From contig JAEMBT020000005.1 of assembly GCA_018873245.2 (NCBI GenBank), forward strand, positions 1,996,001 through 2,060,000: a DNA stretch of 64,000 nucleotides, given 5' to 3'. The stretch's first letter is position 1. Each line of letters begins with the position of its first letter. Under the pieces are notes generated by a model. That model did not search any database, had not been told where the DNA came from, and saw only the letters and a list, made by a program, of their open reading frames with translations. The stretch comes from Archegozetes longisetosus (taxonomy: Eukaryota > Arthropoda > Arachnida > Sarcoptiformes > Trhypochthoniidae). A program made the position numbers and the translations under genes. Positions 37,990 through 50,000 of the stretch are shown in pieces.

Positions 37990-39000
37990 AACTCCAGTCC
38001 AAGTCTTCAAATATCGATCATAAAATCGTCGTTTTTCAACTGTTTACTTTCAAAGAATTGAATGAGAGCGTTGTTTCAAATAGTTACAAATTAGGTTTTT
38101 CTTCTAACACTTATTGAAGACAGCATTTAAGATAATGACTCAATCTTCTGTCAATCTTTCACATGATATTTGGATAGATGTCCATACATTAAAGTGAGAA
38201 ATCTTTTTACATCTTTCTTTCATAGTATTAGCTCTGAATCCGATTGACAGTAGTTTACCTTCTCTTAAGAGATATAGAACTAAATGTGTGATCGTTTCAA
38301 ATATTCACGTTTATTATCAAAGAGAAAAAGTCCAAAGATTGAAAAATTTATTCAAAAATCTTTAGAAACGTGAAGATGTGATCTGTTCGTTACACTGATA
38401 TAATGTGCAGAACTGATGATGTGATGAGTTTTCTTATAGGAATGTGTCGATCAGTTGCAGAGACTATATATTTATTTAATAAACTCCAATCGATTGTATG
38501 GATGTAATTGTGTCCGTTGTTGTTGTTGCTGTGCGCAATCTTAACACCAAACTTTACGTCACAATATATCAGATTCCGATGTCGTACGAATTGTATTGAT
38601 TGCAAAAGTTGTAAAGTTATAAATATTATTTTGTTGAGCGAAAACTTTTTTCATACATTTGTGAAACATGTTCGAAGTCATCGTTTGGTTTTGTTTCGTT
38701 TTGTGTTTCGAGTAGTTTAATAACCAATACGTTGTATTTATTGAGTTGACGGAAACAATCAAGTTTTTAATACCTTCTGCTTCACCGAATGCTGACAGTA
38801 CTCATATTCTCGATGCGATCGAAGCACTTTCTGATCCTTTGGTTGCATTTGATGGTAACCTTTACTCCTTTATCGAGATATGTCAAAATTGCAGCTTCCA
38901 AAAGGACTCAATTACTTCTCATTAAATCATTTCATGAAATCGATTATTGAGAAAAACGCAAAAACGTTTTATCATTTGAATTTCTTTTGTTAATAAACTC
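37990..39000 (-). repeat. Dispersed ~1 kb repeat, copy B (uninterrupted)
   Basis: Inverted relative to copy A at 20391-22225 and collinear with it on the opposite strand, but lacking both insertions seen in A. The ends agree: GAATTTCTTTTGTTAATAAACTC at the right (to 39000) matches the left end of A, and similarity fades near 37990 on the left. On the minus strand it carries open fragments shared with A, for example 38605-38390 with NKYIVSATDRHIPI. Origin unknown. Confidence 0.85.
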
Positions 39001-40860
39001 GAAGTTTGCTGCTTTCATTGGAAGTAACGTTGCCAATCGATTCTAAGCCTACTAAAGGAGGTGTAAATAAAGGGGTGCACAACTTTAAGGTTGAACTTCT
39101 GAAAAACTAGTCAAGTAATAAACATAATTTTTTAATATGTTATAAAATGTTACATACCTATTATATAAATACTATATAAGCTATATAAAGTATTATATTT
39201 TTTATAAATAATTTTTACTCAAAGTATACTCAAAGTGAATTATGCAAAACTTGGTTTTTTAGGTTAAATAATGCTCTGTAAAAGTTTATTATTGTAGATG
39301 CTTGAAAAGCAAAAATAAAACATTATTCCACATTTAAATAATATTGTCAAATTTGTATGCTAAATTAGTGGCTTTTTTATGTGTAATAAACTGCTTACTC
39401 ATTCAAAACCTTGTTTCATTTTAAATGAAGAGAATTTGATGATATATTTTAACATCAATATGAATGTTGTGCTCAAATTTTATGACTGAAAGCTTGTCTC
39501 AAATAAAATTTTCTCTTCTAAAAGGGCATAAAACTAATCTTAATGTAAAGTGTATGAGTCACATAAGAGTTTTTTCAAACTTTTCAATACTTCTAATCTC
39601 ATAATATAATCTCATAGTAAAAACTTTTCCATTCGTTATTAATTTGTGAATTTGTTTTCACGACTTATTATGATTTGACTTTTCGTACAATGCATTATTT
39701 TTGTTTTGATTTAATCAATTTGTTCGAACTCTGAATCAAAACTAAGAGGTAAGTTTGATAAAGTTTGGAAAAGCAAAAATAATGTTGTGGCTAAAGTTCA
39801 AAACTAAGTTCAGTTTATTATTGAAATTTTGCTGACTCTTTTAGAAAAAAAAGTTTTAATTTGTGCACTCGTTTAAGACAAGCTTTCAATTGTTCCTAAA
39901 AGTGCTTATGTTCCGCTCATTTTTATAGTTGTTATTTGTTATATAATTATTAAGAAATGATTATATATTATTTATATTTTGATGTGATAAATTTGGTGAT
40001 TGAACGAAAAATCGTCAGTTTAAAGGTACTTATATTTTTGCAAAGCAACTCAATTTTAATATAATGGCCAATATAATGACCTATTCCATAAAATAAGTTG
40101 TTGCTTATTTAAAATATAGAAATAACATTGATATTAGGAAGAACTTGATCAAGTTCTTAATAAATACTAATAAAGTCGTAAGAGTTAATTACCAACAAAT
40201 TGATTGATCGAAATTGACTGTCTAATTTTCTAGTAACTACTTTTATAAAAGTGGATTCTTCTTACTAGCATCAACTCGTTAAGTGAAATTTTAGCAATAG
40301 CATTTTCTCAAGTATTTCCTTTTTAATTTCAAGTAGAACTTACTCATTATGTGGCTTCATAATTGAGATTTGTTAGAGAATCTTACATTCAATACTGAAT
40401 TATTCAACTTCATATCAAACATAGCAACTAATAATAATTTGAAATAACCTTTCTAACATGTCAATGGTAATAATATTAAGGAGTAGTCTTATTGTTAATG
40501 TTTCCATAAAGAAATTAATCAATTCAAGTTGAACTATATTAATTGATTAATTAGTTAAATTTCTTTTAAATTATTTGTCAAACTTGTTACATAGTTTCAT
40601 ATAAATCATTTCTTGCCTCCAACTAATTATTGAAAATTTTAAGTTACTATCGAATCAATAATTTAAGTACTCAACAAAATTTATTTTCAAGAATATTTCA
40701 TGCTTGAGACACTTCTAAGGTTTAGGTTATGATCGCTTCTGATGTCTGTGACTCCATCACTTCATGTTGAAGTCAAAAGAGATTTTGAATCATATTGTCA
40801 AATACTCAAAGCTTCATAAACATAACAGTATTAACATTTGTCAAGACAGATAAATTATTT

Positions 40861-40866
40861 TTTATT
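40861..40866 (-). terminator. Candidate poly(A) signal of KCTD3
   Basis: TTTATT on the + strand (AATAAA on the minus), about 140 bp past the stop codon. Confidence 0.45.
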
Positions 40867-41007
40867 AAAATTATACTCATTTATGAATGAATTAATGGTA
40901 CTTTGACTATGAAATAAAATAGATTACATTTTAAATGATTTTTTTATGATTAAAAAATCAAAATTGTATAACTTAAATAGAACTTAATATAAACTATTTT
41001 AAAGTAA

Positions 41008-43097
41008 TTATTTAAGCAATTCGTTCAGTAGTTCTTGTCTCGTAGTGGCACCTTCTGATGAACTTGATTTAGATCCTAATTCCATAGCAGTGGTCAAGTC
41101 CCACACTTGGACGTGACCATTACTATGACCTGTGAGAATGTAACGACGAGAACGATTACCCATTGCTACAGCTTCGCATTCATGAACACAATAAGAAGTT
41201 ATTAGCGATCCGTCCACAGAACGTAGTGTACAGATCTTTTGTCCGTTGGAAGCTGTCAATACATTTACGTAATCGGTTTGTGATCGAAATCTTTCGATAA
41301 ACACTTGTTTGTCGCCGTCGTCCTGATCACCAAACGGTCCTACTTCGCAATTCGACAAACAGCTTTGTTCATCTTTTTCTTTTTGACCAACAGTAGAGAC
41401 CGCTTGTTCGTCATCTTCATCCAGCCCAACGAGTGCTTCATCTAATTTAATAATCCTAAAGCTTGCGTGAGGTGTAGACCCGGGTTGTGTTGATATACGA
41501 CCTCTAAATCTGGTCAGAGTCCACGTTCTGACATGCATTTTGTTGCACATGCTTATCAAATATTTCTCACTTAACATAACACGTTCGATACCATTCAGAT
41601 GTACTTTAAAGGTTTGAAATAGTTGTGGTCCATGTCCTACAGTTTCGGGATGTTGTACCAAAACACGAACTGTTCCACCTTTTCATCAATTGATTAATAA
41701 ATTAATCTATCGTTAAATAAATGTTTTAAAATCAAAATCAATCAAAACCTTTAGTCCCGTAAGCGATTTCAACCCAATTTCCATTTGTTTTTGGCGTTCG
41801 AGTTAAGTAACACGAGATAGCAGTTATTTCCTCCGATTCCGGGTCTTCATAGAGTTCGTTAATGAGTAGATCTCCATCTTTCATACGCAACGGAAACTTC
41901 TGCATATCTATTAAATAAATAGAACCCAAACGGGAGCCAAGTAATAGAAAATTACATCCGGCCTTATCAAAGGCAGTGATCGCTGAGGCGTCAGTCCCCT
42001 GTTTTAGGTCCTGTACTAACCAATGCTGAGACGATGAATGCCAAACGCCAACTCTTCCACGTTCATAACCCAATGCCACTACACAAACAAATATATACTT
42101 TGGTTAAATCCAACCATCAACTCGACTCAGATTAGGACAAACATTGAGATTATCTTGTACTAAAAATCAATCAATCAACAGAAGTGAAAAGCCAATCATT
42201 TACCCAATTGTGAACCAATGAAAAACATGGAATTGATATGACAATTATTCAGATGAAAGCGTCCGATCTCATGCCTTTGAGGGGCACTACTGCTGCTACT
42301 GGAGCTACTATTAGAACTATCGCTATTAGCATTAGCGTTAATATTATTGTAATGAGAAACAGTTATAGACCACAAGCGAATTATAGATATTTTTTCCTTA
42401 ATGGCGAGCATTAGTTTTGGTCCTAAAGTGGGCGCAACCCACAGTTGTAATAGAAAGCAATCTCATCGATCACATTATCAATAGCTTGAGATTCAAAGAT
42501 TGGTTGCCAGCCCATTGCGTCCTTCAGTCGATAGCATGTCACGTAATGGCTGTGCGCGACTGCAATCGCGTTGTGATGAGCGACCACTTGTCGGACAGGA
42601 TTTGAACCTAAATCTATAGCTGCACTGCCCAGCTCTGAGTTCTGCTTATGACTCATATTGCGATTGGTCTTCAGGTGAGCCTGAAATAAGACATCGCCGC
42701 CACATGTCGGCTTTCGGATTAGTTCATCACATAATTCTAATCTCTTGACTAATGGTGTTATGCCATAGAATTCTGACTCATGCTTAAGAACATCTAAATT
42801 GCAATCACTTATATTAAACAACTGTCGAGTTCTCATGTAATTCAATATAATTGAGAACAGTTTCGGGTCTCTGTCCACAAATATGGCACCAGAAGAATCA
42901 CGTAATGAAGAAATACGACCAGAAAGAAGAGAAGTGAAGAATGTGTCACCGATTGATGTTAAGGTTTGCTTTGATGTGCAAAATCTCTGTCCGCCGACAT
43001 TCAGAGTTATGATTTCGTGGAACTGATCGTTTCGGCCATCATTGCTTAACAGATGCGAATGTGATACACACTTCTTCATCTTTACTACAGACGACAT
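41008..43097 (-). CDS. KCTD3: BTB/POZ domain protein of the KCTD3/SHKBP1 family (one-base frame break)
   Basis: Coding exons 43097-42204, 42078-41749 and 41678-41008. With one base restored the sum is 632 codons, about 631 aa. Human KCTD3 binds the HCN3 channel; the paralogue SHKBP1 binds CIN85/SH3KBP1. An N-terminal T1-type BTB domain reads [43 protein letters not shown] and [18 protein letters not shown]-like beta-propeller follows ([107 protein letters not shown]). In exon 1 the frame runs into TAG at 42426-42424, yet homology continues at once in the -1 frame (GPKLMLAI..). A Ser-rich loop lies near 42340-42290. The protein stops soon after the propeller, lacking the long C-terminal tail of human KCTD3. 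Start ATG 43097 is the first in frame. Confidence 0.9.
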
Positions 43098-43161
43098 TAT
43101 TTGTTTCAAATTCAATCTATTTTCTACGGAATGTTTACGAATCTTTTGCCACTGTTTTGAC

Positions 43162-43171
43162 TGACGCGTCA
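43162..43171. promoter_or_regulatory. TGACGCGTCA palindrome upstream of KCTD3
   Basis: A perfect 10-bp palindrome about 65 bp upstream of the KCTD3 ATG, resembling two CRE half-sites (TGACG/CGTCA) with a CACGTCA a few bases further upstream. A bZIP-type site is an inference only. Confidence 0.3.
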
Positions 43172-43249
43172 AAATTGGTTAAAACATAAATCACGTCACT
43201 GTTTGCTTGTTTTGATTGAATGTTTGTCTAGCTTTGATTCTTTCAATGG

Positions 43250-43765
43250 TGATCAGCATAAGCTAGCTTTGAACTGCGCTCCACTTCCAGCTCATGTGTC
43301 AGCTTAAAGCTCAGTCTTATCAGCATAGGCGCAACTCGAGCTTAAAGCTGGAAAGTTAAACTTCAGGCTCAGTTCAACTTAAGCTCAGACGATTACTTTT
43401 CTGATTTAATTAATTTATTTATAAGTGAAAAAGTTTAACATTGTCTAACTTTGGCTGTTTTTCTAAGCTATGTCAAACTTGTCCCATATTACAGCTCGGA
43501 TTAAATAGAGTTCATTTCTGATCAGAATTAATATATGCTTTGTATAAAACTTTCATTTAGAATAAGCAGGTTTATGAAACAAATATCTATTCGTTATTTA
43601 TATTATAAGCTCGTAAGCGCAGCTCAGACTCCAGCCTTCACCTTGTTGGTGTGAGTGCAGCTCAAGCATGTTTGAAGATAAGCTCAGCTTAGTTCAACAC
43701 AACTCCAAGCTGCTGAGCTTTAAAACTTGAGCTTCAAGCTCAAAATTTGAGCTTTTACTCATCTT
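43250..43765. repeat. AGCTC/GAGCT-rich degenerate repeat
   Basis: Two clusters (about 43250-43395 and 43610-43765) full of variants of AGCTCAG, AGCTTAAGCTC and GAGCTTCAAGCTC, separated by ~200 bp without them. The motif is nearly self-complementary, so the clusters may pair as a foldback. No exact borders could be fixed. Confidence 0.45.
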
Positions 43766-46700
43766 TACATTTGAATAATTGTCTGACTAAAGGTTCAGTT
43801 TTAAATCTGATTAGCTAGGAATCCAATCATTTTATGAACAGATTTATGATCAATTGAGTGATGGTATGCAATAACCAGTCATCTCTTGATCAGTATTGCA
43901 TTTTTAAAGGGCCCAAATGTATTGATACGAATGACGCCTTCAGAAAGAATAAATTACTTATTACTAAAGAATATAACTTAAACTCATTTAACATATATTC
44001 AATCTTAGTTATTTTGTTTAGTTTGTTATTAATTTTGTTATTTTCTTTCAAAATTGAATGCTTTGTTTAATTGAAACCTCTGTTTATTTAAAGAAACAAA
44101 ATTTAAATGAGTTTAAAAAACTCTTATTTAATACATGCCGTGCTTTATGTCTACTCTCAAATAGTATTAGAAAAGCTTTTTTCATATGCAATACTGATGA
44201 AGAGATGACTGGTTATTGCATACTATCACTCAATTGTTGAACAGATTTGATGACTGAATGCTTGAGTTTTGATAAATATGCAAAAGACGGACATTTAAAA
44301 CATTTGTATTTGAATTGAATGACCAGTAAGCAGTTGGCAACAACTGTAATCAGTTTAAGACCTAAATTACTTAATTATCTAATTATAGTATTGACTTCTA
44401 TTTGATTCAATGATCAAAGTTTTGGTTACTTTTTTCAAATGATTGAAACTATTTTTTCATTTAAATTCATCTAAAAATATCTTATTTTCAATTTATTTAG
44501 TTTAACACTTACTCAGTCTATCAATAAGTTTGAACTTTTTGGTCGAATTAAGCGAATGTTATAATTGATCTAACGTTCAAAAAGTTATCGATTCATCAGT
44601 TTTAGCATTTTTTCTCCATTTCTTATAAAGAAAAGTTGATTTTCTCCAACTTTTATGATTTGTACTAATTTGAGGACTGATGAAAAAGTTATAAAATTAT
44701 TTTTTCTCTAATATCTGTCAAAATGACTAATAAATAGTTTTGGTCTGATTTGTATTGAATGAATTGAGTCCAACTTTAATGGTCTTGAGGCTAAATCTGA
44801 TTTTGTAGATTTTTATTAAATAAGACAATGTTTGCAACGGATTTCCTGGATTTGTATTAAGTTTTATCTGAACTGCTAAACATTAGTCTGTAATAAAGAT
44901 TGTTTATTGACTCTAATAATCCATTGATTAGTCACTCCAAAACATAACTTTGACTCATTTGAATGAATCCATAAACTCGAAGTATGCCAGTGAAAATCAG
45001 TGTTTGTCTATCAAATTGACTGTAAGAACTTCCTCTTGAGTTACTTTATAGGAAAACGATTTCCTTTAACGATAAGAGGGGAAAGTTATAATCTGTTGGC
45101 AAATACTCTTATATTAAAATAGAATAAATGTTTGGATAATAATCAAATCACATTAAGAGACATATGAAGTTGAATAAAAGATTTTTATTTCGAACTCAAG
45201 GTTTTTACACAAACACTTTAGACCTGATGTCTGTGCAATACTTGTTTTTTAGCCTTGAACACCGATACTGCGACCAATTTTGATGAAATTAAGTCTTAGC
45301 AACTGTGCAGTTCAGACATATCTTATGAGAGTTGGAGGCCAAATGGATAATTATTACTAGGGTTTATGTGAAAATGTGATATGAATTGAAATTTAGATTT
45401 TAAAAAGTTAAAAGTTTTCACATATACTTATACGTGTGTATATCTTTTTCAATCTGATATTATTTCAATTTGATGTTAATGTAATTATTGGGCATAAAAT
45501 ACAGTACATGTGAATGCTGTCCGCCTTATTTGGCTTAATCCATAAATTAAATCTGCAATTTGTGTTCTGTTGAGGAACTTTCCAAATCTAATCTAGTTCT
45601 CCACTTAAATCAAACACTTAGGATATGAATTATTGTTCGACCCTCAAAATGACATTTTTGATTTTATTATGAAATTAACTTGAACCAATCGTTAACTAAT
45701 AAATAAAAAGCAAGTCGTTTCAACCTGGAAAAAAGTTGATAAAACATTTCTCTGTATTTGTTGTAATTACTGGCATTTTATTTTGAAAAATAATTGAAAT
45801 TTTGTTAAATATCCAATGGATTACTTTGAAAAACAATAGAACTAAACTTATTATGCAATATAATTATGATCGAATGATTTTATAATTAAATAGCTCTATT
45901 TTACAATGGTTATTATAGAAATTTTCTATATAAAACGGTCATTATGTCAAATATAGCAATTTTACAATAAATCTAAATTATATTTTTGTACAGACGTCCT
46001 GCAAAAAGGCTTCAATTCACACTTTTAACTCTAACTCAATGTTGAAAACTAATAAAACCGATACAAATCTAAAAGCCTGTTACTCAACATCCAGAGCAAA
46101 ATTGAAGAGATTTTACTTGGACATAGAGTAACAGAAATATGCAGGACTTAAAGTTTATGCAATTGGAAGCCGTAGTGTTGCAGTTATGAAAAAGGAAACT
46201 TAGTTGACGCTGAGAAAGTTTAAACCTTATCAAACGATTGGTTCAACTAATGTAGAATAAATTAGAACGTTTTCTACTTTTTTAATAACTCAACAGGTTT
46301 TGGCCGTTGCATAAACTAATTTGTTTAAATTAAAAATAATAAAAGTTCATTTTTGTGTTTATCTTTAAAAATGTTTATCTGATGTTAATTTATTTGACAT
46401 AATGTATAGAAACTGAGGGCGAGAAATATATAATAAAATACAAGTAGAATAAGGTTTCAAATACAAATAGAATAGGGTTTGATAAAGAAGTTAATGCTCA
46501 ACAATTAAGTTTTCATGGATTTAAATAAAATCGCTATGAAAATAGTATGATTTGGTAGAAGAGCAAACAATTGACAATAGAGTGGTTGACCAATTAATTA
46601 ATTTAGGTTAGATTACATAAGATGATTGGTGAATAACTCTATAATACATTGCGAAATGACCGATTTTTCATATCTTTAAATATTAATACTAGACTTGTTT

Positions 46701-47031
46701 AAGTTTAAAATAACACGATTCGACCAAATTCATTGTGTGGACAGTTTTAAAAATTGGCAAACTTTAGCAAATCTGAAGGCAGCCAAAGGTCTAAAAATAT
46801 TTAAAATCTCCTTTGTTTGATGGTTAGTACAAATAGGTTTAGAAATTAAAATATTAAATGAGTGCACAAAATAATTGATTTGATTGATTCAATAGAGGAA
46901 AGCACTATAAATAATAACGAAAAAGTACTAAATTAAAAACAATTGGTAATTCATGGCAGCTTTTCACAGTCTTCAACAATTCAAATTTAAGTAAATCATT
47001 AGTTTATCACAGAAAATGATTTTGAGGTCCA

Positions 47032-50000
47032 TTATTCTCCTTTGCACACAATTGCATGAGAAGCACAACAGTTGCGTTTTATATAATCATGTTTGCAATA
47101 TTTGTCACCAAATCTTTCTAAGAATTGTGTACAAGTGAGGGATCCAGCCATACGTTCGACATTGTTACGACAGGATGCATCGGGTAAACTAAGTTCTGGT
47201 GACTGTTGTGTTGGCGACGCCGGTTTCACGTATGAATCAGTTGACGCACTTCTTGCCAGACCCAAACGATTGCGCAATCGGGAATGTCTTCGACCGCTTG
47301 CGCTGTCAGATCGAGAAAGTATTCGGTCAGTGTTCGGTGCCGGCACTCGACTGATAGTTTGTGTCACGTGAGTGTAGTCTGGAATTATGTTCTCGATTTC
47401 TGTTAAACACTTGCCGTTGCGACAAACCTTAATACGTAACAATCAGATTAAGATCAGCCTTGATTCTTACTCAGCTTATACACGTGCATTACCTGTCCGT
47501 CACCACACGGCGATCCTTCAGCTGCGGGTCTATAGGAAACACAGTATCCTGAGGCGCTATCAAAACAGAACAGTTGAGCACAAACTCGAGCGTCTTTCTG
47601 TTATAAGACGTGAAAAAGCAAAAGTATAGTGATATCCCATATCTTTAAGATCTAAGTCACACTTACGAAACATGCATTAGTTCCCCGATCTCTTTTGCAT
47701 TGTTCGTCCAAAGATAACATAGTGCCCGGCAGTACTCGTGGCAAAAGTTGGTTCTCGTGTGGAAAGTTATACAAACATGTGGCAGTTTCACCGCTGAAAA
47801 TCAAATTTATTTAATTCATTGGCCCTTTTAACTAAATTTCTAAAACATACTTAAGAAAGTGTTTGAACTGTTCGACACTGCAAGACGACCAGCGAAAGCC
47901 TCTTTCAGTGTGCCTGAGATCACTCATGATAAAGCCATCTTCCCAGGGGCATCGAGTCGCACCAGGACCTCCTAGATAGCTCGGGGGAGGCGAACCGTCA
48001 TGTACACAACCGAGCCTTTAAAAGCAAAAATTAGAAAATATATGTTAGCTACCGATCGTATTCTGAAAAAAATAGTTTACATCAAATTTAGGTCTAACTT
48101 ACAAGTGTCCGACTTCGTGAGCAGCGACAATAATTCCACTGAACCCACCGCTATCTTCAATGATAGCAACACTATTAACTTTTTCTAGACGTTTATTAAC
48201 AACACACGCGCCGCCAACATATGCGAAGCCAGCAGTTCCTCTGTTACAACGACCTCCTTCGTAGCGTCTTCGACACATATCAAGCTTTGTGATTACAACC
48301 GCCAAATCATAGGTTGGCAAACGATCCTCTCTGTACAAATATTTGCCCATATCAGTCAAAGCCCCGGCCGCGTCCACCGCATCAGCATTTGGTGCTCGCA
48401 ATCGATTGCGTTCTAAATAAGGCGTTGCGTCTCTATCCTAAGGGCCAAAATAATCATAATCAATGGTTTCCGTGATAGACAGTTTTATAACCAGTAATTA
48501 GTTGCTTTGAAATAGATTTCGTACCTTAGCGACGATCATACCGGCGAGACTGACTCGAATCTGTGGATGTGATAATAGTTTGTACCTCAAATCTACGCCA
48601 TTCCAGAAACTAATGAAATAGCGCTTCACATCGCGACTGGTCGCGCCGTGTAACACAAATGAGTCGTAATCAACTACTAAGAGAACCTCGGGCCAAACTG
48701 TGTCAGGAGCTTGACGTTTGCTTCGCCTTGAATGATGAGTTGATGAATTATCCGAGGAGGAAGACGTCCAGTTTTGGCCCGAATTACTGATTAATGAAGC
48801 TCCTGGCTCGAGTTCCACTTTTATCATAGGAAGAATAAACAGAAGTTAATCAATTTTGTAGCTATTTTTGTTTTCAATTCGAAAATACTTTTCCTTATAA
48901 GAGAATTATTGTGAGAATAAAAGAATTAAAACTTACAATAATCAGAATGACTCTCAGGATTAAACATATTTCGCTTATATATTACGTGAGTGTTTTCTCT
49001 ATTGTCTAAATTTCTTGAATTGGTGGCAGTGTTGGTTAATCCACTATTAGAACTTGATGGCAGTTGTGACGCAGCGAAAGTGGCAGTCATAGAGTTGATT
49101 GTACTGTTTAGATTGCCTCGTCTTTTAGCCGATTCAATGGCCTCATCTTCATCTAAGAACATTTCATCGTCATCATCACGATTGTAGTTAAGATATTGAT
49201 TGTTTTGTAGACTGACTGATGCAGGAACTGGTCTTATCACTAAATCGTTTCCTATAGTCCCGTGCTTTACATTAATAGATAAAATCATTTATAATTAGTC
49301 TGTCAACATAGCAGCTTCTTTTGCTTTCATACCAATTGTATTGTTCCATCAGAATTATGATCAACTAAAATTGCTGCCATGTTTGACTTATCATGATAAG
49401 TTGTGCCTAAACTTTTCTTTTCCTAAAATTATGTTAATAGAGATGTATTACAATCCGTAAGAGTGCAATGAATCGTGAAAATAATTAGAGTGTTTTTTGA
49501 ATAATACGAATTAGGATTTAGGACTTGAATAGCTCTAAATAACGCTTACTATAGAATTGAAAGTTACGCAACTGTTAAACCTATTATAATGCAATACTAT
49601 GAGTGTTTTTGCCAGTTTCTATCGCATTAAAAAAGCAAAGTTGCAGTTTAACATTTTTTCATTTATAAACTTATTTTAAACTCTTAAATCGAGTCCATTC
49701 TTATATTTTTTATTATTGTTAATGAAACAAAAGAAGAAATAAAAGAATCAGAATATTGGGCGTAGTATAGATTATATCTAAAGACCATTAGTTCTTTTTA
49801 AACGATCTACCAATTTGTTGAAGAACAAGAATCACTTTTTTATATCATACTATTGACTGTTAAGATTAATTTGTATTTGACCCACAAATAAACCTAACTG
49901 CTTTGATTTAACCGCAAACTTATCTGAAATATTTTTCAAATAACATCATGTCTTCACAGCATTAAATCAAAGCTAACCCTTTAGGAGACACAAACAAGAC

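Larger units (their letters stand above)
29260..41007. other. Long gene-poor interval between scro and KCTD3
   Basis: 11.7 kb of AT-rich DNA without a supported gene. The first part is probably scro 3' UTR; an AATAAA lies at 29532-29537. Contents listed separately are a 15-bp tandem repeat at 32121, a (AG)n run at 33411, a possible short exon at 33182 and repeat copy B at 37990. A weak inverted repeat sharing TGAAAGCTTGTCT occurs near 39485 and 39880. Open frames such as 31891-32148 and 34249-34524 have no recognisable domain. Confidence 0.55.
43098..47031. other. Intergenic DNA between KCTD3 and the ADAMTS-like gene
   Basis: Both neighbours are on the minus strand. KCTD3 5' sequence lies at the left, then an AGCTC-rich segment (43250-43765), then ordinary AT-rich DNA. 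Open frames 43858-44070 and 44058-44240 are not recognisable. Confidence 0.5.

Noticed and set aside
42424..42450. 20-bp GT...AG stretch as an ultra-short intron fixing the KCTD3 frame
   Set aside because: Joining there makes a TGA codon, and 20 nt is too short for normal splicing; a one-base indel explains the data better.
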